Assembly (NCBI GenBank): GCA_022749755.1
Contig: CM040450.1
Location: 7,678,913 to 7,742,912 of the forward strand
Source of the DNA: Azadirachta indica
Lineage: Eukaryota > Streptophyta > Magnoliopsida > Sapindales > Meliaceae
DNA: 64,000 bases
Reading direction: 5' to 3'
Of the stretch, positions 1 through 11,429 are shown piece after piece. Numbering within the stretch: the first letter of the stretch is position 1; each line of letters starts with the position of its first letter. The translations under genes were made by a program, and so were the position numbers. The notes under the pieces were generated by a model. That model searched no databases, had not been told where the DNA came from, and worked only from the letters and a program-made list of their open reading frames with translations.

Positions 1-788
1 AATACTCATTTCATTGCCTATAAGAAAACTACAAATGCTGTAAATGTGGTTCGGTTATATTTTAAAGAAGTATATCAATTACATGCCTTACCAAGTTCTA
101 TTATTTCTGATAGAGATACTCGATTTCTAACCCATTTTTGGAGGACGTTGTGGAAAATGGCTAATACAAAATTAAACTTCAACAGTGTTTATCATACCCA
201 AACTGATAGGTAGATTGAAGTGGTGAATCGATCATTAGGCAATCATGTACGTTGTTTAGTTGACAATGTAAAGACATGGGATCAGAAATGTTATCAAGTA
301 GAATTTGCTTCTAATCATGCCACAAAGCGTAGCACTGGTTTAAGTTATTTTCAAGGGAATTATAGATTTGACTCCATTTCTTGATCTACTGCATAAGCAT
401 GGGAAAGCAAAGCATTTTCTTAATTAACGCCAACACATTCATGCCATAACTTACCAAACTCTTGTGGATTCCAATGCAAAGTATAAAGTAGCAGCTGATA
501 AACAATGACAACATATTTACTTTGAGGTAGCAGATTATGTATGGACTGTTTTAACTAAAAGTCGTTTTCCAACATAAAGTTAGAACAAATTGTCCATCAA
601 GAAGATTGGTCCTTCGGAGATTATTCAAAAGATCACTCAAAATGCTTATTAACTGACGCTTCCAAGTAACATCCGTACTTCAGATGTCTTTAGTGTCGAG
701 CATTTGATTCCATTCGCAATGACAATTCCAAAGAAGAAGATGTTTATAGGTTCAATTCTAGGGCAAATTTTCTTCAGCACAGGTAGAA
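1..788 (+). pseudogene. Ty3/gypsy integrase and C-terminal domain, decayed 3' part of pol
   Basis: Read in the + direction this gives the end of a gypsy integrase core: a YTHFIAYK stretch, then ISDRDTRFL (the second catalytic Asp region), FWRTLWK and a YHTQTDR*IEVVNRSLG block, with an in-frame TAG in the last one. Downstream, frames shift repeatedly, but NDNA-type and SRANF-type residues of the polyprotein tail are still visible near 640-780. The 5' part of the element lies outside the window. It is a decayed retrotransposon remnant, not a functional gene. It belongs to a different gypsy lineage from the elements at 1590-14100, because the linker and tail residues differ. Confidence 0.85.
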
Positions 789-1240
789 TGATGTAGATCA
801 AATAAATGACTTGGTACTTGATTCCTAGTCAAATAAGATCAAATTAAATGATGGGATGGGGGCGATTTCATTTTGCTTCTTGTCAACTTACAAATTTATC
901 TATTAGTTTAGAATTTTTAGTTCTACCATGTTTTAAGCTAGTATAAATAACTTCTAGCAGAATATTGGAAGACAAGCTGAATTATATTAAGTAGTGTAAT
1001 CTTTTAGCTTGTTTTGGAATTCAGTTGAATCAACAAAACGTGGCTTCTTTTTTCAGTTCTAGCATTTGCTTTCAGATCAACAGAATTGATTCTTCTCATC
1101 TATTGCTATATTTCTCTTTTTATTTTTGAAGCTGCATCACAGAGGAAGGGGATCAAAGGTTGACTCTAAATTATAGTTTGATTATTCATGCAAGGTGCAG
1201 TTTTAGTAAATCAAGTTGAAACCACTACATACATGTTGCA
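789..1240 (+). repeat. 3' LTR fragment of the upstream gypsy element (borders approximate)
   Basis: Directly after the pol tail, a TG at 789 follows a purine-rich stretch (AGGTAGAA), as a 3' LTR should. A TATA box (TATAAATA, 942-949) and a T-rich, gene-free stretch fit U3-R-U5. The right border is not clear, and I see no matching 5' LTR in the window. The LTR identity is inferred from position and composition. Confidence 0.5.
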
Positions 1241-1299
1241 TGAAAATATTTTGATCACGTTATGCATATATGTTATCATGTATATATAACTGCTAGACA

Positions 1300-1589
1300 A
1301 ATACATGTATATGTGAATATAATATAGATCATGTATATATATTTGAAAAGGCATAAAGCCCATTGATGTGTTGATGATGGAGGCCTAAGGCCATTTACAT
1401 TATTCTTGAATTTTATTATGTGAGGTTAATGAAATGATTATTAGATGAAAAATACAAATGTCTAGCAAGATTCGTCTCGAGCTCCGAGGGTTTGGGGTAA
1501 GTCTAGTCAATTTGATGTTAGAGTGTGGTTTTGATTTTATAGACTATTATGTAACATATGCATATTACATGCATCATTGAATAATTTCA
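1300..1589 (+). repeat. LTR/5' leader fragment of the left copy of the inverted gypsy pair
   Basis: The stretch around 1455-1575 (GTCTAGCA, then TTAGAGTGTGGTTTT, then GCATATTACAT) recurs in inverse orientation at about 13860-13960. In both places it precedes the same gag start. It is therefore the LTR or untranslated leader of the same family. No primer binding site or clean LTR end is visible. Confidence 0.55.
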
Positions 1590-2726
1590 TTGAACATTGA
1601 TATTAGTATGAATAAGAATGGTCAATCCAAAACAAGACTTGTTGTAGATTTGAATTTCCCTCCAATTCAAGAAGAGGAAAGTGAAGTTATAAGAGAAGAA
1701 GGGGCTAATTTTATATCACATATACATGTATATCAACCCCAACTAAATAAAGGGACAAAAAATACTATCACATGTGTCCACAATTTGGGTGTGGCAGATT
1801 TTGAGGGTGTTGGTGATCCAATGAATGCGCAATCCTGATTAACTACAATGGAGAGAATATTTCAAGTAATAGAGTGTACAAATGAACAAAAGATGAACTT
1901 TGCCATACCACCGGTTGACATTTGCGTTAAATAGAGATAGAGGATATAGAGCTATTACTTGGGCTAACTTTTGTAGAAAATTCAATGATAAATTTCTCTC
2001 ATCTATTTATCAAGATACCAAGAGAAATGAATTCTTGACATTGGTCTATGGGTCAATGATAATTAAAGAGTATGAGAATAAATTTATAAAATTATTAAGA
2101 TTTGGTCCTATTATGGTATAGGATGAGGCCAATAAATGTACATGATTTGAAGTAGGCCTATGAAATGATATCAAGAAATCTATGGCTAGATTTATGTATG
2201 CACATGATGGTAATTAAGCCTACGAAATGATATCAAAAAATCTATGGATAGATTTATGTATGCACATTATGGTAATTAAGTTGAGGCTACTATAAAGGTT
2301 AAGTCATCTTTAATAGATATTCCAGAGATTGAACTGCCAAAATATGGTCAAAGCCAAAACCAGTCAGTTGATGGAACTAGTAGTACTATAATGTTTAAAA
2401 GAGATGGTAAACAAAGAGTATCTTCAAAAATATTACAATACAAACCAAATCCTGTGATGTCAAAAGGTCTACGATAAGGATAGAAGCAAAGCTATACTAT
2501 CCATTATTTGAGGAGTGGCCAAAAAAGTAGTAGTACTGGTAAAGGTAAACATTTTCCATGTATAATATATGGTGGGTACCATGAAGGGTGATGTTTAAGG
2601 AGTATGATTGTTATCATTGTGGGCAACCTAGGCATATCAAGAGAAAGTGCCCTATTTTAGCACTAAGTATCAGTAACCAATGTAGGCTATGGCACGACTA
2701 CATTTTTAGAGTTGTAGCAGTCAAAT
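1590..2726 (+). pseudogene. Ty3/gypsy gag, left copy of the inverted pair, interrupted at 2726
   Basis: This is a decayed gag reading. An acidic N-terminal part (LNFPPIQEEESEVI) is followed by a Retrotrans_gag-like core near 1950-2120 (ITWANFCRKFNDKFL, then TLVYGSMIIKEYENKF). A CCHC zinc knuckle that binds RNA in intact elements lies at 2609-2650 (CYHCGQPRHIKRKC, CX2CX4HX4C complete). Several stops and frameshifts separate the parts. A short duplication sits near 2150-2280 (GAAATGATATCAA and flanks, twice). Element 1 cuts the gene at 2726, and its protease continues at 9590. The family resembles plant chromoviruses, but no chromodomain is present to fix the lineage. Confidence 0.8.
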
Positions 2727-3466
2727 TGATGTGAACCTTCTAGAAGGCCTGTTCCAGGAACTGTTGAATTAGTTGTTATGCGTACTCCAGAAACTAGAAG
2801 ACAAGTTGTAGATGATTAGATTAGAATTTAAGGAAATAATCCTTGAAATTCCAATCTTGAAGACGCCACAAAGTTTCATCACTCCTTTGAAAAGTTAAGA
2901 TATTATATTCTACCAAGAACATAAGAAGGCAAACCTACGTTTACTGAAAATATCTTCATATTATTAATGATGTGATCCAAAATTTGTTTTACATAGTTGT
3001 AGCCTTTATATAGGCATGTAAACATTATTATTCTAAATAAATAGAAATCCTAACTTAAGTAAAAATAGAAATTCCAAATAAAAAAGAAAAACTAAATTCC
3101 TAATCTAATTAGGATATGTAACAATCTTAAACAAATTGGAAAATTAATTCTATATAGAAAAAGGAATATTCAAAACTATAATCATCTATGTCATTAGGAT
3201 TTAGTTGCGCAGGGCCACTTTATCCTTCTTCTTGCACATAAAGATAAGTAATTATCTTTGGTAAAGCTTTGAAAAATTCTAAAACAACCTTAAAATCTTC
3301 TAAAAAAACCTCTTTGTCATACACTTCTATGATTAAGCCTTGTAAAGCCTTTTTCATTCTCTTTATCCTTCCGTTAGTCATTGGACCACCAATTCCTTGG
3401 AAACGATCTTCAAAATATTTGGAAATGTTAGCTTGAACCATTTGGCCAGCACTTCGATCTCCACTA
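2727..3466 (-). repeat. 3' LTR of Element 1
   Basis: It aligns along its whole length with 8867-9584, with the same blocks in the same order. In + orientation it starts TGATGTGAACC and ends GATCTCCACTA. It is followed by a pyrimidine-rich stretch (3467-3480), the complement of the polypurine tract. It also carries the last codons of the polyprotein. Confidence 0.85.
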
Positions 3467-3606
3467 TTTCCTCCCTTCTTGAAAGGATTCGTCCTTGAAT
3501 TTATTACATCAAATAAAGATAAATCAACAACATTTAAAGTCGCACTAACATTACTATAGTTGTTTGGTAAATCTAACTTATAGGCGTTATCATTGATTCT
3601 GTCCAA
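3220..3606 (-). pseudogene. Element 1 polyprotein C-terminus overlapping the 3' LTR
   Basis: A 128-residue open stretch starts with MDRINDNAYKLDLP, a common gypsy post-integrase block, and passes SATLNVVDLSLFD and SRTNPFKKGG. It continues inside the LTR through GGPMTNGRIKRMKKALQGL. Residues after about position 47 are LTR-encoded, so the original reading frame ended about 250 bp into the 3' LTR. I see no chromodomain aromatic cage. Function is not expected, because the upstream frame is broken. Confidence 0.7.
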
Positions 3607-4720
3607 GACTTAAAAAGATGCATCTCCTCTAGGCTACAATTTCGATTTCCTTTGTATAGGAAACCTCTCTTTATGCACTCAAACCCAATCTCTAGATTAA
3701 AAAACAACCTTCAAAAGCCCTTCATTAGCTTGCTTAACATATTGCTTATTCTTCCTTTTAATGTTAGCCTGAACCTTGTTTGTAAATTCTTCACAAAATC
3801 TGCCTTTTTCTTACCATTAAGATTAGCATGTTCATTAGTAGGCAAAAGTAAAATATGCACAGAAGTTAAAGGATTAAAGCCATAAACAATTTTAAAAGGT
3901 GGAAAAGAAGTAGTAGAATGAACAGACTTATTATATGCAAACTCAATATGTGGCAAACACTTCTCGTATTGTTTTAAAATCTTTTGAATGATAGTGTGCA
4001 ACAAAGTAGTGACTGTCCTATTAACTACTTCAATTTGACTATCTATTTGCAGATGTGCAATAGTAGAAAACAAGAGTTTAGTTCCTAATTTATTCCATAA
4101 AGTGCGCCAAAAATAACTTAAGAACTTAACATCTTCATCATTAACAATTGTCTTAAGCAAACCGTGCAAACAAACAACTTCTTTAAAGAATAAGTTAGTA
4201 ACATGTGTTGCATCATTGCTTTTAGAACATGCAATGAAATGAGCCATTTTACTAAACTTATCAACAACAACAAATACACTGTCTTTACCACTTTAAGACC
4301 TTGGTAATCCTAAAACAAAATCTATAGAAATACAATCCTAGGTTGAGCAGGCACTGAAAAAGAGGTATACAAGCCATACGGTTTAACATTAGATTTTGCT
4401 TGCCTATATGTAATGCACTTATCACAAATACATTGTACATCATGCTTCATATTAAACCACTAAAAATGCTCGCGCAATATATTTAAAGTATTTTACACAC
4501 CAAAGTATCCCATCAACCCACCTCTATAAGTTTCTCTAACAAGTAACTTGTAAATAGAACAAATAGGCACATACAATTTATCTTTCTTAAACAAAAATTC
4601 TTTATGCCTATAGAAATCACTAAACGCACACTTATCACATGCATTCCATACTTGGCTGAAATCAAAATCATTAGCATACACGTCTTTAATCAATTCAAAA
4701 ACAACTTAGTTTGCATAGAT
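3607..4720 (-). pseudogene. Element 1 integrase
   Basis: The N-terminal block at 4493-4693 is FYRHKEFLFKK followed by a GGLMGYFGV motif. The core at 3711-4247 runs [16 protein letters not shown], then [12 protein letters not shown] (catalytic Asp region; the usual SDRD is here NDED), [13 protein letters not shown], and [16 protein letters not shown]. The zinc-binding H-H-C-C part between these blocks is broken by frameshifts. Integrase would join element DNA to the host chromosome. This copy is dead. Confidence 0.8.
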
Positions 4721-6140
4721 ATAAGTAATGCGTACCTCTTAGATAATGTATCAACAACAACATTTTCCATTCCATGTTTGTACCTGATCATATAAGAAAA
4801 CATTTCTATGAACTCCACCTACTTAACATGCCTTTTATTAAGTTTATCTTGAGATTTCAAAAACTTTAAGCTCTTATGATCAGAATGAATGATGAATTCC
4901 TTTGGCCACAAGTAATGCTGCCATGTTTGAAGAGTTCTCACTAATGCATAAAGTTCCTTGTCATAGGTAAGATAATTCAAGCCTGCCACACTTAGCTTTT
5001 CATTGAAATAAGCAATTGGTTTGGAATCTTACATCACAATATCCTCTATTTTAATTCTAGATGCATTATATTCTATCTCAAAACCTTTATCAAAGTTAAG
5101 CAAACACAACAAGATGTATTAGTTAGCTTATCTTTCAAAGTTTTGAAAGCTCAATCATGCACATCATCCTACCTAGAAACAACATTCTTTTTAACAAATT
5201 CATTCAAAGGTGCAGCAATATAGCTAAAATCCTTAACAAACCTTCGATAAAAACTTACTAATCCATGAAAACTTTTTACCTCGTTCGCATTCTTAGGTGT
5301 AGGCTAGTCCTTTATTGCCTTTACCTTCTCTTCATCAACACTAATACCTTGCGAGCAAACAACATCTCTAAGAAACACAACAAATTCCATGCAAAACATC
5401 CACTTCTTAAGATTAGTATATAATTAGTGCTCTCTTAACACATTAAAAATAGCAGACAAGTTTTTCACATGTTTATTCAAATTTTTGTTCTAAACTAAAA
5501 TATCATCAAAGTACACTACCGTAAATTTCCCTACAAAAGCATGCAGAACATAATTCATTAGCCTCATGAATGTACTAGGTGCATTAGTTAAACCAAAAGG
5601 TATTACTAACCACTCATACAATCCATATTTAATTTTAAATGTTGTCTTCCATTCATCTCTTTCTTTCATGCAAATTTGATAATAGCCATTCTTTAACTTA
5701 ATTTTGGAAAATAAAAAAGAGCTATACAATTCATCAAGCAAATCATCTAATTTAGGGATAGGATGTCTATAGTTAACTATTATTTTCTTAATGGCTTGGC
5801 AATCACACACATATGCCACGTTCCATCTTTCTTTAAAACTAAGATGACAGGAACTAAACATGGGCTAAAACTCTCCTTTACAAAACCCTTTTGCATTAAT
5901 TCATCTACTTGCCTTTGTATCTCCTTTGTTTCCCCAAGATTAGCTCCATAAGTACATCGATTTGGTATGGCAAAACTAGGTATGCAGTTTATTTGTTGCT
6001 CAATACTTTTTAAGGAAGGTAATCTATAAGAAATCTTTTTAGGGAATAGGTCTGCAAACTCCGGTAATAAAAATATAATAGCACTAGGCAAAACGGGGTT
6101 AAAGTCATTGATAGAAAAGCAAACATCCTTATACATAAAT
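4721..6140 (-). pseudogene. Element 1 reverse transcriptase and RNase H
   Basis: The RT N-terminal part lies at 5780-6136 ([26 protein letters not shown]). The RT core lies at 5490-5861 and includes [28 protein letters not shown] and an intact catalytic YFDD at 5502-5513. The two overlap in different frames, so at least one frameshift separates them. RNase H remains as short pieces down to about 4750. An intact version copies the element RNA into DNA in cytoplasmic particles. Confidence 0.8.
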
Positions 6141-6259
6141 ACAAATAGTTGTTGCCTTACAATCGTGACACTCTTAACCTCATTTTCTTCAGTAAATACA
6201 CTAATTCCCTTACTTTTCTCTCATTTTTGCATAGTTTTCTCTTGAATTTTCCTCTCGGC

Positions 6260-7030
6260 CTAACTCTTTCCACTTACACTTTTCCTTTGGGTCTTAATTG
6301 CTCTTTTTGCTTTTGTTTGTTCACTTTCTTTCTTTTTCTTTTCCTCTTTCTTACACATTTGTTCTCCTTTCATTTTGCACTCTCTTGCTATCTTAATTTG
6401 ATCTTTATAAACTTGTAAAGGTTTGAGAGGGGTTAGTGCAATGATTCGATTATTCATCACAAAAGAATGATGATTTTTATACCCATCATGTGTAATCTTT
6501 TGTTCAAACTATCACGGTTGCACAAGCAATATATGTAGCATTCATTGGTGCCCATCACATAGAACCTCATCCTTAAACTTGCCAATTGAAAAAGAAATTA
6601 GAACTTGTTTGGTTACCCTCACTTCTCTACATTTATTCAGCCATTGTAATTTGTACGGTTTAGAATACCTTATAGTATGCAAATTCAGCTTATCTACCAA
6701 CAAAGTACTAGTAACATTAATACAACTTTCACTATGAATAATCATAGTACATACTTTATCCTTCACATATCATCTTGTGTGAAAAATATACTCATGTTGC
6801 TCCTCATCAACATTATCCTTAGGCTGTATACTTAGAGCTCTCTTTAAAATCAGCAAATCACTATGCACAAGTTCTTCAACTTCAACATTAGAACAATTCT
6901 CCAATGTTAACATCTCATCCTCACTTAACCTAACACTTTCTATTTCTCTATTCTTCAACACAACTATAACTTTTTTGTTTAGGCATTGAGAAGCAATATG
7001 CCCGAATCCTTATCACTTAAAACACTTAAC
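6260..7030 (-). pseudogene. Element 1 protease region and gag zinc knuckle
   Basis: At 6542-6961 the reading resembles the aspartic-protease region of this gypsy group: EEQHEYIFHTR, then KVCTMIIHSESCINV, where the usual DGGSCTN active-site block has become HSESCIN, so the catalytic Asp is lost. LISFSIGKFKDEVLCD follows. The gag zinc knuckle lies at 6983-7024: KCFK is followed by two stops in place of the second Cys, then GFGHIASQC. The linker at 6260-6460 is Lys/Glu-rich. Confidence 0.7.
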
Positions 7031-7919
7031 TTCACATGACTTAGAAGAAGTTTTAGTTTCAGTTTTACCTTTAGAAACAACAACTGACTCTTTTTGCTTT
7101 GCTTCTTCTTTTGTTTCTAAGACAACTTTGTTATGCTTTCAATTAGATTTTTGTGAAGAATTGGAAGTCGAGCCAGACTTGAACCCTTTTGATTTGATTT
7201 GCTTCTTCACTTTAATGGCTTTGTACAATAACTCGTCCATCTCCATATAGTGTTGTAAATCAACCACATCAGCAATCTCTTTATTCAAGCCACCAATAAA
7301 TCTAGCCATTGTTGCTTCTCAGTCTTCCTTTATGTTTGCTCTAATCATGGCTATCTCCATCTCCTTGTAATAGTCCTCTACATTTATAGAACCTTGAACC
7401 AGTCCTTACAACTTTCTATGCAAATCTCTATAGTAATGGCTAGGTATAAATCTCTTATGCATTACCAATTTCATCTCTTTCCATGATCAAACTAGCCTCT
7501 CTTAATTCCTATGCCAACTGATCCCACAATATGCTTGCATAATCTGTGAACTTTATGGCTACTACCTTTACTTTCTTTTTCTCGGAGTAATTATGGCAAT
7601 CAAATATGTGTTCAACCTTTCTTTGCTACTTCAAGTATAATTTAGGATCATTCTTTCCTTGAAAAGTTGGAATCTTTATCTTTATACTGCCCAAATTGCT
7701 ATCTTTTTTTTAAACGACTTTCTTGTCTCATTTAGATCTTGATTCCTCCAAATCTAAATCATCTTCCTCTTCCTCTTCGAATACACATCTTCTAATGGTT
7801 TTAGACATAGATGAGGATTGCAAATCATCTAGCCTAGTATTTAACTTCCTAAAATGTTCATTAACAGCCTTTATGAACATTTTCATGTTAACTTTTTGTG
7901 GTTCTCCTTCATTACTCAT
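7031..7919 (-). pseudogene. Element 1 gag
   Basis: The start is placed at 7919 (MSNEGEPQKVNMKMF), because the homologous start is kept at 29088 in Element 2. An acidic segment near 7740-7790 (EEEEEDDLDLEE) is followed by the gag core near 7690-7450 (IPTFQGKNDPKLYL, then VEHIFDCHNYSEKKK, then FTDYASILWDQL), with stops between. Gag builds the particle that packages element RNA. The + strand open stretch at 7723-7944 is only its antisense shadow. Confidence 0.75.
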
Positions 7920-8852
7920 GTTTATAACTTGTAAATCTTGTTAGAAATAAAAGAAATTTGTTCTTCTCACAATCCCTCGTGTTTGCACTCAAATCAGATT
8001 GTTATCACTTATGTTTCACACTAATTCGATGATGGTCTCACCACTTTTACCTTTTACCACTTAAGCTAGCCCCCTTTATGCTCTTAAAAGAATCAAGATC
8101 AATAAATCTGAAGGAGTAATCATAACATTAAAGATTTAGTTGAGGTAAACGGTAATGAAAAAAAATTTAAAGAGCAAAGAAAATAAAAAAATTTCAAAAG
8201 GAAGCAAAAGACATGTAAAAGAAATCACTAGAATGTAATGAATTGAAGAGTAAAACTAAAAGACACAAGTGCACAATTGAATCCAAATAGGATAAATAAA
8301 ATGTGGAGCATGAAATTAAATTAATTTAGCCACAAAAATCCTTATTTGATAAGGATTAGTACTAGTTAAGATAGTAAAACTACTGTTTAAGAAAAAGAAA
8401 TCTTAGCTCGAAAAGGAATATATAGCCAGCTTTTAATTAGTCAACTAGTCAAATTCAAAAAAGAAAAGGAGATTTTGTTATGACTTATTTGAATAGGAAT
8501 ATGATCTTGCAACTCAAGAAATCTCTTTTATGCTTGAAAAAGGATTAAAATCAGATCAGCAATCTTAATAAGTAGCACAAAACAAATTGCTATCAAATAA
8601 TGCAATCTAACTCCTCTTTTTTTTTTTTTTTGAATTGGATGTTCTCTTCAATCTCTCTCTCTCTTTTTTTTTTTTTTAATTCACCAAACTAAACACATAA
8701 GACGGAATTGAATCTATTCAAAACATAAAGAAGCTGAATGAAAAAAATTCAAGGAAGTTACATAAAGACAACATAAAAATCACACAAAAATCAAAGCAAA
8801 AAACATAAAACAAAGATAAGCAAAAGATAAGTAACCTGTTTGTAGAGTTAAA
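7920..8852 (-). other. Element 1 5' untranslated leader
   Basis: This is a gene-free leader between the primer binding site and the gag start. On the + strand it holds two long T runs (8618-8633 and 8665-8678). A homologous leader with similar T runs lies at 29090-30041 in Element 2. Confidence 0.6.
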
Positions 8853-8866
8853 GCTCTTATACCAAA
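8853..8866 (-). promoter_or_regulatory. Primer binding site of Element 1 (initiator-Met tRNA type)
   Basis: The minus strand reads TTTGGTATAAGAGC directly after the LTR terminal CA. This differs by one base from the TGGTATCAGAGC complement of plant initiator-Met tRNA, with the usual 2-nt gap. Confidence 0.8.
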
Positions 8867-9584
8867 TGATAGGAACCCATTAGATGACCTGCTCTGAGAA
8901 CTTTTGAATCAATTGTTATACACACCCTAAAAGCTAGAAAACAAGTTTTAGATGATCAGATTAGAACTTAAAAAAATAAATCTTTACATTCTAATTTTGA
9001 AGACGTGACAAAGGTTTATCACTCCCTTGGTAAGTCAAGATATTGTACTTTACTAAGAACACAAGAATGCAAAACTACGCTTGCTAAAAATATCTCAATA
9101 TTATTAATAATGTGATCCAAAATTCGTTTTACATAGTTATAGCCTTTATATAGGCATATAAACATTGTTACCCAAAATAAATAAAAATCCAAAATTAAAT
9201 AGAAATAGAGATCCCAATAAAAGAGAAAAACTATAATCCTAATCTAAGTAGGATATTTGACAATCCTAAATAAAATAGGAAACTAATTCTATATAGAATA
9301 AAGAATCTTCAAAACTATAATCATCCATGTCATTAGGATTTAATAGCTTAAGGCCATTTTGTTATTCTTCTTGCATATAAAGATAAGTGATTATCTTTGA
9401 TGAAACTTTGAAAACTTCTAGAATAGCCTCTTTGTCATGCACTTTCATGATTAAGCCTTGTAAATCCTCTTTCATCCTTTTTGTCTTTGCCCTAATCATT
9501 AGACCACCGATTCCTTGGAAAGGATCTTGAAAATATTTGGAAATATTAGCTTGAACTATTTAACCAGCACCTTGATCTCTATTA
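8867..9584 (-). repeat. 5' LTR of Element 1
   Basis: It aligns with 2727-3466. In + orientation it starts TGATAGGAACCC and ends GATCTCTATTA, and is followed directly by the CAAAT target duplication. The two LTRs differ by many substitutions, so the insertion is old. Confidence 0.85.
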
Positions 9585-9589
9585 CAAAT

Positions 9590-11400
9590 GTTGAGACCAA
9601 AGAGACCACAAATTGGAAGGCCTATGTTTGTTAGCATAGCACACAGCCTAGTGTTACGGGCACTGATGGTTGTAAACAGAGAGGCCAACCAGGTCACCCT
9701 CGTGTGCAGAAATATATGTTTGCCTTAACTGAGTAAAAGGTACAAGCCATGCTTGATGTTACAATTATATTAATTATTTTTGGTCAGGATGCTCACATTT
9801 TGATAGGCCTAGGTTTTACACATTCTTTTACATCTGACAGTTTTGACATACATGCGCATAGAGAGTTGGGACAACTAGATTATGGCTTAGTGGTAGCCAT
9901 ACCTGTTGGGGATTCATTAATGGCTCAAAATATATTTCAAGGATGTGTTATTAGGTTACATAGTTATGATATGAAAGCGGATTTAATTCCTTTAGATATT
10001 CGTGACTTTAACGGTATATTATAATGGATTGACTTGCAAATATCATCTATAATTGATTATTTCCAAAAGAAAGTGACATTTAGAAGACCAAATAAACCAG
10101 ATATCATTTTTTGTGAGGAACGATGAATTCTTCCATTGTGTGTGATATCAACTATTATTGCTAGAAAATTACGAAGAAAATGTTACCTTGCTTCTCTGAC
10201 TTGTGTTATCAATATTCAAGTAGTTCATGAGAAGTTAGAATATATTCTTATAGTGAATAAGTTCCTAGATGTATTTCCTAATAATCTTATCGAGTTATTG
10301 CCAGATAAAAAAATTGAATTTATTATTAATATGAATCTAAGTATAGCTCTTATTTCTATAGCACCTTATAGATTGGCTTTATCAGAATTAAAAGAGTTAA
10401 AAGTTCACTTATAAAAATTAGTAGATAAGGATTTCATTAGACTTAATGTATCTCCTTAAGGAGCACCAGTTTTGTTTGTAAACAAGAAAGATAGAACTTA
10501 GACATTGTGTATGAACTATCGACAATTGAATAAAGTTATAATATGTAATAAGTATTTGTTTTTTCACATTGATAGTTATTTGACTACTTGCAGGGTGCTA
10601 GAGTTTTCCTCAAGATAGAGTTGCCTTCAGGTTATCAGCAGTTGAACATTAGAGATACAAATGTACCTAAAACTACTTTCAAAACTCATTATAGACATTA
10701 TGAATTTTTAGTGATACCATTTGTGTTGACTAATGCTCCAGCAAACATTTATGGATTTCATGAATTGAATATTTCATCTTTATTTAGATTTGATTGTTAT
10801 TGTGTTTATTAATGATATCCTAAATATTCACGAGATAGAGAAGAACATGCAGAGTATTTGAAAGTTGATCTACGGATACTAAAAAGTAAACAACTCTATG
10901 TTAAGTTTAGCAAATGTTAGTTCTAGCTAGATATAGTTGCATTCCTAGGTCATATGTTTTCAACTGATGATATTTACATAGATCCTTATAAGGTAGAGGC
11001 AATAGTTAAATAGGAACGACCTACTAATGTTATAAAGGTCAAGAGTTTCCTTGAATTAGATAGACATTAAGTGAAGATTTGTTGAAGGTTTCTCAAAAAT
11101 AACTAGACCGTTGACTAAACTAACTAGGAAGAATGTGAAATTTGAGTGGACAGATGATTATGGACATATTTTTCAAGAACTCAAGAAGAGTTGAGTTTTG
11201 CTTATGTTCTTACACTTCCATATAGTACTGAAGGATTTGTAATTTACAATGATGCATCCAGATAAGGATTGGGTTATATATTGATGCAACATGGAAATGT
11301 GATTACTTTTGCTTACCAACAGCTCAAGAAACATGAGTTGAACGTTTTAACCCATGATTGAGAATTTGTTGCAGTAGTCTTTGCACTAAGATGATAGTGT
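9590..11400 (+). pseudogene. Left copy of the inverted gypsy pair: protease, RT, RNase H
   Basis: This continues the gag at 1590-2726 after the Element 1 insertion. The protease part at 9749-10024 reads FGQDAHILIGLGFTHSFTS, where the active-site D of LID(P)GATHSF is changed, then GLVVAIPVGDSLMAQN. The linker at 10136-10414 ends in a PYRLALSELKELKVHL block. RT at 10588-10812 shows [28 protein letters not shown] and FIND in place of FIDD. RNase H fades out near 11400 (EFVAVVFALR, then stop). Stops throughout; not functional. Confidence 0.85.
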
Positions 11401-11429
11401 TAAACTACTCCTGACCTTTATCAGATTAG

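Larger units (their letters stand above)
2727..9584 (-). mobile_element. Element 1: complete but decayed Ty3/gypsy retrotransposon
   Basis: This is a 6.86-kb minus-strand element nested in the older gypsy copy. Its LTRs are 2727-3466 (3' LTR) and 8867-9584 (5' LTR), about 740 and 718 bp and clearly diverged. A perfect 5-bp target duplication CAAAT flanks it (2722-2726 and 9585-9589). The primer binding site next to the 5' LTR matches the initiator-Met tRNA 3' end. The order from right to left is gag, protease, RT, RNase H, integrase, then a C-terminal tail running into the 3' LTR. Many stops mean it cannot move on its own. The LTR ends read TA...CA in element orientation. Confidence 0.9.
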
